Assembly (NCBI GenBank): GCA_021234155.1
Contig: JAJEKV010000033.1
Location: 14,083,422-14,147,421 of the forward strand
Source of the DNA: Isoetes taiwanensis
Lineage: Eukaryota; Streptophyta; Lycopodiopsida; Isoetales; Isoetaceae
Length of the DNA stretch: 64,000 bases
Direction: 5' to 3'
Numbering within the stretch: the first letter of the stretch is position 1; each line of letters opens with the position of its first letter. Below are positions 57,100 to 64,000 of the stretch, piece after piece. The translations under genes and the position numbers were made by a program. Under the pieces are notes generated by a model. The model made no database searches and was not told the DNA's origin. It worked only from the letters and a program-made list of their open reading frames with translations.

Positions 57100-57310
57100 A
57101 AATTGAAATTCTTAGAAGTGGAATGCTCTTTAATACCTTGGTTAACATATCCTGTTGTTGCAATTTGGTCAGAATATATTGACTTTGACTTCTCCCTTTT
57201 CTACTTCATCACGAATGAAGTGATGATGTACTTCAATGTGCTTGGTTCACGGATGATGAACTGGATTCTTACACATGGCTATCCACTTTTGTTATCACAA
57301 TAAAAAGGAG
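57100..57310 (-). mobile_element. Copia pol C-terminal fragment (RNase H end)
   Basis: The minus strand reads, with frame changes, the last part of a Copia RNase H: FCDNK near 57300, REPSTLKYIITSFV (cf. the family's RTKHIEVHYHF), and QQQDMLTKVLKSIPL near 57160. It adjoins the matching upstream RNase H half on the opposite strand. Confidence 0.65.
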
Positions 57311-57560
57311 TAGACATTGGATCATGGTATTTGCTTTACCCAGAGTTAAAGAAAAGAAGTTGATAGGTTATGCTGATGCAGACTGGGGAGGTGACTTAGA
57401 TGATAGAAAGATATTTTTGGGTTTTCTATGCAAACTTGGTGATGCTGCCATATCTTGGAGGTGAAAAACAACTAAATCGAACACAGAGATGAAATATATG
57501 GCAGTAGCACTTGTAGTCTAAGAAGTTATTTGGTTGCAAAGAATGCTTGGATAGCTAGGT
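57311..57560 (+). mobile_element. Copia RNase H fragment (N-terminal half)
   Basis: The plus strand reads KKLIGYADADWGGDLDDRKI, FLGFLCKLGDAAISW, then, after a stop, KTTKSNTEMKYMAVALVV and EVIWLQRMLG. This is the first half of a Copia RNase H, with the catalytic YADADW. It has the opposite orientation to 57100-57310. Confidence 0.8.
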
Positions 57561-58033
57561 AGTTCATGTAAGAGGTATCTGGCCTTGTACGCTTAAAATA
57601 TATATACAAAAGTGTGCCTATCTCAATGCATGATACAAAATATTTTTTATTTCCTTTTTGTACAGACAGTCTTTTGAGAATCATTTTATTGCAAATATTC
57701 TCAGCGTGGTAGGTGTTTTTGATCAATCATTCTGAACCAAAATAAATCTTTCCTGATTTTTTGCTCTTATGTTAAAGATAGCTTCCAATTTCTTGCACTT
57801 CTTCTAAGTTTCGTACCCAACAATTTCTTAAGATCTCCTAAGTCTGACATCTGAAAGTGTCCCCTATGTGATGCTTTGCATCTTCCCAGATATGCTTTGT
57901 CATTGTTCACTATGACACAATCATCAGCATATGGTGCCATTATCAAGCATGTATTCCCTTCTTATCACATATATAAATTGCCTTCTGTTTTTAGCTTCCT
58001 AATCCAGAAATTAAATACCCATAGTATTTCCTT
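57561..58033. other. Decayed Copia sequence
   Basis: No open frame. The minus strand keeps weak RT resemblance next to the better preserved RT start at 58179-58703. Confidence 0.4.
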
Positions 58034-58247
58034 GTTCACATCCTTCTGGCTTTTCCACGTAATTTCTTGTTCTAGATCCCATTTAAGAAGGTTGTCTTCA
58101 CATCCATGTGCTCTATCTCCATATCATTTTGTACTACTTTGTTCACATCCTTCATGCTGCTCCATGTAATTTCTTGTTCTAGATCCCATTTAAGAAGGTT
58201 GTCTTCACATCCATGTGCTCTATCTCCATATCATTTTGTACTACTAA
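58034..58247 (-). repeat. 107-bp tandem duplication inside the Copia RT
   Basis: GTTCACATCCTTCTGGCTTT (58034) and GTTCACATCCTTCATGCTGC (58141) start two units that are otherwise nearly identical (TTCTTGTTCTAGATCCCATT...TTTTGTACTACT). On the minus strand each encodes the RT segment VVQNDMEIEHMDVKTTFLNG, so part of the catalytic domain is doubled. Confidence 0.9.
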
Positions 58248-60060
58248 TGTTGATAGAGCTCTCAGACTAGTCACTTTGATTATGGGTGAAACAATGTTCA
58301 GATAATCTACCCCTGCTCCCTGTGTATACCCTTTTGCAATTAGACAAGTTTTATACCTTTCTACTGAGCCATTGGCCTTCCTTTCGATTATAGAAGTCCA
58401 TTTATTGCTAACAATGCTTTTACTTATAGGACAAGATACCAGCTCGTAAGTTCCCATTTTCTCAAAGGATGTTAACCCGTTTTGTATAATCGCCTTCCAT
58501 TCTAGAGAATCTGATCCCATCACGGCTTGCTCTACGGTTCTCGGCTCCATCACACAAAGATATCTTCGACTTTGGAACTTTTTTTGTTCTGCAATAGAGA
58601 TCTGCATCAAAAGAAAACTATAATTTAAGGCATCATATGTTCCATCATGCACATCTTCTTGCGCACTATCTGATGCATTATCAGCTTCTACAGCCTCATG
58701 CACATCCTCATGCTATATCTTTGACTTCCTTTTGATTCACCTCTGTAATCTCATGCACCTTCTGGTTTAGTATCTGAATCACCATTTGTAACCAAACTCG
58801 GTTGTTTTGCTCCCTTTTTTTTTTCCATTTTCCTTTCCTATATCATGTATCAAATATTCTATTGGCATCCATTTTGTCTCTTCTTCATTCGTTAAACACT
58901 TCCTGTTTTTATATAATATCTTTTTGTCAAATACAACATCTCTACTAACATGTATTTTATGCTTTGCAAGGTCATAGAGCTATAGTCATTTGCTTCCTCG
59001 TCATATCCTACTAAGAAAGTAGAAATACTCCTATTGTCTAGCTTTCTCCTCAACTCCTCTGGCACCAATGTATAAGTTTAACACTCGTGGACCTTTAATC
59101 GTTAAGAGAAGTTGTTTGTTTTCAGTCTACATTTCCTCTGAAACAGCTCCCTTTAATGTAAATGCTGATAGCCTATTCTGCACATAGCAAACAATGGTTA
59201 TGGCTTCTTTTCATGGGTAATTGAGCAATCCATGAATATAGCTGCAAACATAATAGTGTAATTCTTACGTTGTGCAATACTGTTTTGTTGCAGTGTATAG
59301 CAACATATATATTGTCTTTTTAACTCCACACATCTGACAAAACTTTTAAGTTCATCTGACCTATATTCACCTCCAAGATCTGACCTTAGATATTTTATCT
59401 GTGAAGATGTCTTATTACCTCTGCAACGTAAAGTTGAAAAGCATTAAATACTTGATCCTTTGAACGAAGGTAATAACATTTGGTTCGTTTGCTGAAATCA
59501 TCTATACAAGTAGAAAAATAAATTTGCCTCTAAGACTCAGCACTTGCATGAGTCCATACACGTCATAATGTACTATTGCAAGCAACTCAAGTGCATGCCG
59601 CCCTTTATTTTCAAAGGGAGTCTGCCTTGCTCTCCTAGCGTACAAGATTCACACGCCATGCTCTTCATCATCAAATGCCAATCCATCTAATAACTTATTT
59701 TTTTGGCAATTTGAATGTTGTTATAATTTACATGTGCCAATCTAAGACGCCAAGTATGTAGGTAATCCATGAGAAAAACTTTGATAATGGCTTCTATATT
59801 CAATTCAAACAAATTTTCATTTGAGCTTCAAAGTTTTTCGCACCATCCTTTATAAATTTGCAGCCAGTCTTATGCAATACTAATTCAAAACCATCGTCTC
59901 CTAAATTGGTGACTGAAATCAGATTGAACAACATATATGTATAATACAACGCGCTTGGCATACTAAGAATACTTTTACCGGCCTTTAACAGTTTCAACCA
60001 CATCCTTGAACTTCTTGACGGATTTTTTTTCTCCATCTGGACACAAAAACCTCAACTCCA
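58179..60060 (-). mobile_element. Copia relic: GAG-pre-integrase, integrase remnants, RT start
   Basis: On the minus strand, 60036-59800 carries sequence preceding the integrase (ALYYTYMLFNLISVTNLGDD). 59660-58800 holds integrase remnants with many stops (ACESCTLGEQGRLP, YLRSDLGGEY, AVCYVQNRLSAF-like). 58703-58179 is an open RT start (EPRTVEQAVMGSDSLEWKAI, ERYKTCLIAKGYTQGAGVDY, MEIEHMDVKTTFLNG). The catalytic YVDD block is not found. This and the rearranged RNase H halves at 57.1-57.6 kb probably come from one element. Confidence 0.8.
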
Positions 60061-61858
60061 GTGTCTAAATCAAAATATTCTTCCTTCGTATATTAATAAT
60101 TATTCCAATCACTGGTACCTCCTCTTTATCATTCACTAGTGCCTCCTTCTTATTGTATTCATATACCTGTCATGCAAAACCACGACTCCACCTATTCTCC
60201 CTCGCATATGGTAATAGTGTGATTTGCCTGCTTGCAAATGCAAATGTTAAAGTTTGCTATTTCTTTTTCCTTTTTCCTTTTTGTGGGAATATATTTTGCT
60301 TGCATGTGGAGTCCCTGCAGAGACGCAAGCGAATCATCGGATTAGCTGAAGTGAATCACCAAGCTTCGCTTAAGCGAATCCGCATACAACTGAAACAGGG
60401 AAATTTCAGCAAATGAACTTTTTGTACGCAAAGTAGGCTAGCTCTCAAAAGCTCTCCGATTAAAATCCTAGATACTGCCATTAGAAGAGACATGCTCAAA
60501 AGAAGGATGCCAAAGGAAAGGGGGGTTAAAAAAGAGCACAGTGTATCAAAACATCATCTCTAACATATAATTGTAATGGGGTAGTTAAGGGGGCAAGTTA
60601 ATTGTAGTTTATCTGAAGATTATATTTATGTTTAGGATTGCACATATGACGACACTGAAATTTTTTGGAAGAATGCAGGTTTTTCTGGAAGCCACTATTG
60701 AAGATTCCAGAACTTCGATTAGTCATACTGGAGGGTTCCAGAGAGTTCTAGACCCACCTTTGTTTTCTTATAAGAAAAGAGGAGCAGACTGTCAGCTGGA
60801 TCAAAGTTGATAAGCAATCGTTTATTAGTAGCTGGTATATGGTGTTTGCGGATGAAAGAGCGAATGGGAGTGGGAAATTATAGGAGAAAAATTTAGGTAT
60901 GCAAAGTAGTTAGAATTTTCGTTAGTTGTGCGGTGTCTGCTAGGCCACTATTTTTTGGCATATTACAGACCATTGGTGTGACACATGTCACATGAACATC
61001 GAGTCTTCCAAAAGGTGCACCCATTTAAATATGTAGTATCCATCTAAATATCATTACACACATTCATTTAAAGTTCTTCGCTCCATTTCTTTCTCCTCAA
61101 TATTCTAAAGAATGATGTTCAAGCAAAATTAACAAACTCAAGTGGAGGCTTGGGTCTCCATCTCCAATGAATAAGCAAAACACAAATTTGGCCATAGTGC
61201 TATAAATTTGCCTTTTGATTCGTGACACGATAGAATTGCAAATGGCAATATATGGCACCTTCAATATTTTGCCTCATCGTTATGCAAAACAAATCCTTAT
61301 TGAATAAAATTGCTAGCTTAAAGCCATCTAAAATTTTACTAAAAGGTGTAAATCATTTCATGTTGTATATGCCTATGTTACTGTCAACAACATCATCATA
61401 TTACATTCTTATTTACAACATGCAAATTAAAAAACACAAAGTTGGGCATATAAAGAAGATATGCCATTGAAGAAATAGGAAGTCACAAAAATCAGCAGTG
61501 AAGGTTTTGATTGTATTGAAATTGTCTAATTGACAACATGGCGTATGTTGAGCCCCAACAAGCATTGATATTTTCTGAAAACATCCATATTTTTCAATGA
61601 GCCTGACAACCCTTGAAATTTTCCTCTCCTAAAGGTAACAATAATGAATAACATCTGTTTAAGGCATCCATTGTTGCAATGTTTCACTTTCAAGAATAGC
61701 ATGTTACAAGATTGCTATCATTTTGTTGCTTACAGGCTTCTGCCTTCCAGCAAACAGTCTTTAGGGGGTCTTCGAGCATTTTGTTACTTTAGGTGTTTTA
61801 CCTAAATAATACTTTTTAATCGAATAATATATTACAGCCTAAAATACAGTCAGGCACA
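60061..61858. other. No gene seen; 3' flank of RPB1 at the right end
   Basis: Non-coding. The last few hundred bases before 61859 are the probable 3' UTR and downstream region of the minus-strand RNA polymerase II gene. Short open frames at 60153, 60628 and 61252 have no family resemblance. Confidence 0.4.

Positions 61859-64000
<2,142 letters not shown>

Overview
The window is nuclear DNA of a land plant. The genes have several short introns with GT-AG borders, and the only complete ones are conserved eukaryotic housekeeping genes. Most of the rest is decayed retrotransposons: LINEs of at least two lineages, Copia, a Gypsy chromovirus, SINE-like elements and MITEs. A decayed relic of the axonemal central-pair protein PF16/SPAG6 suggests a lineage whose relatives keep swimming sperm (fern, lycophyte, bryophyte, cycad or Ginkgo type) rather than a flowering plant or conifer. 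That placement is an inference.

Layout. 1-1612 is a minus-strand LINE relic. 2436-3220 holds small repeats and a Mutator-type MITE with a 9-bp target duplication. 3730-5793 (minus) is an RBM42-like RNA-binding protein gene with one apparent frameshift. 6000-31500 is transposon-rich: SINE-like elements, a Copia relic, two LTR primer-binding sites' worth of LTR debris (the second lies near 51 kb), a second MITE, three LINE 3' regions on the minus strand, a short LINE 3' end at 22.7-23.3 kb, many minisatellite-like tandem duplications and a minus-strand chromovirus (27138-29590).

31530-49900 is the most unusual part. Fragments of at least five unrelated genes lie head to tail on the plus strand with introns still visible: RRP12-like, membrane-anchored ubiquitin-fold (MUB), oligopeptide transporter (OPT), PF16/SPAG6, and two out-of-order pieces of an F-box/LRR protein of the FBL15 type. 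All are broken by stops or frameshifts. The OPT-to-PF16 join is abrupt, within a few bases. Such arrays are typical of gene-fragment capture by Helitrons or similar elements, although no convincing pair of Helitron ends was found. A nearly full-length LINE (33370-41260) sits inside an RRP12 exon, flanked by an exact 13-bp target duplication. Downstream of its reverse-transcriptase ORF it carries an extra ORF. A ~40-residue core of that ORF is conserved at protein level in a second LINE tail at 22.7 kb.

51774-56354 (plus) is an apparently functional NAA35/MAK10 gene (auxiliary subunit of the NatC N-terminal acetyltransferase). 57100-60040 holds scrambled Copia remains. 61859-64000 (minus) is the 3' part of the RNA polymerase II largest-subunit gene, with the full heptad-repeat tail split over four exons; its 5' part lies beyond the right edge. 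The three housekeeping genes act in RNA handling, co-translational protein acetylation and transcription. They are not an operon and only share the neighbourhood.
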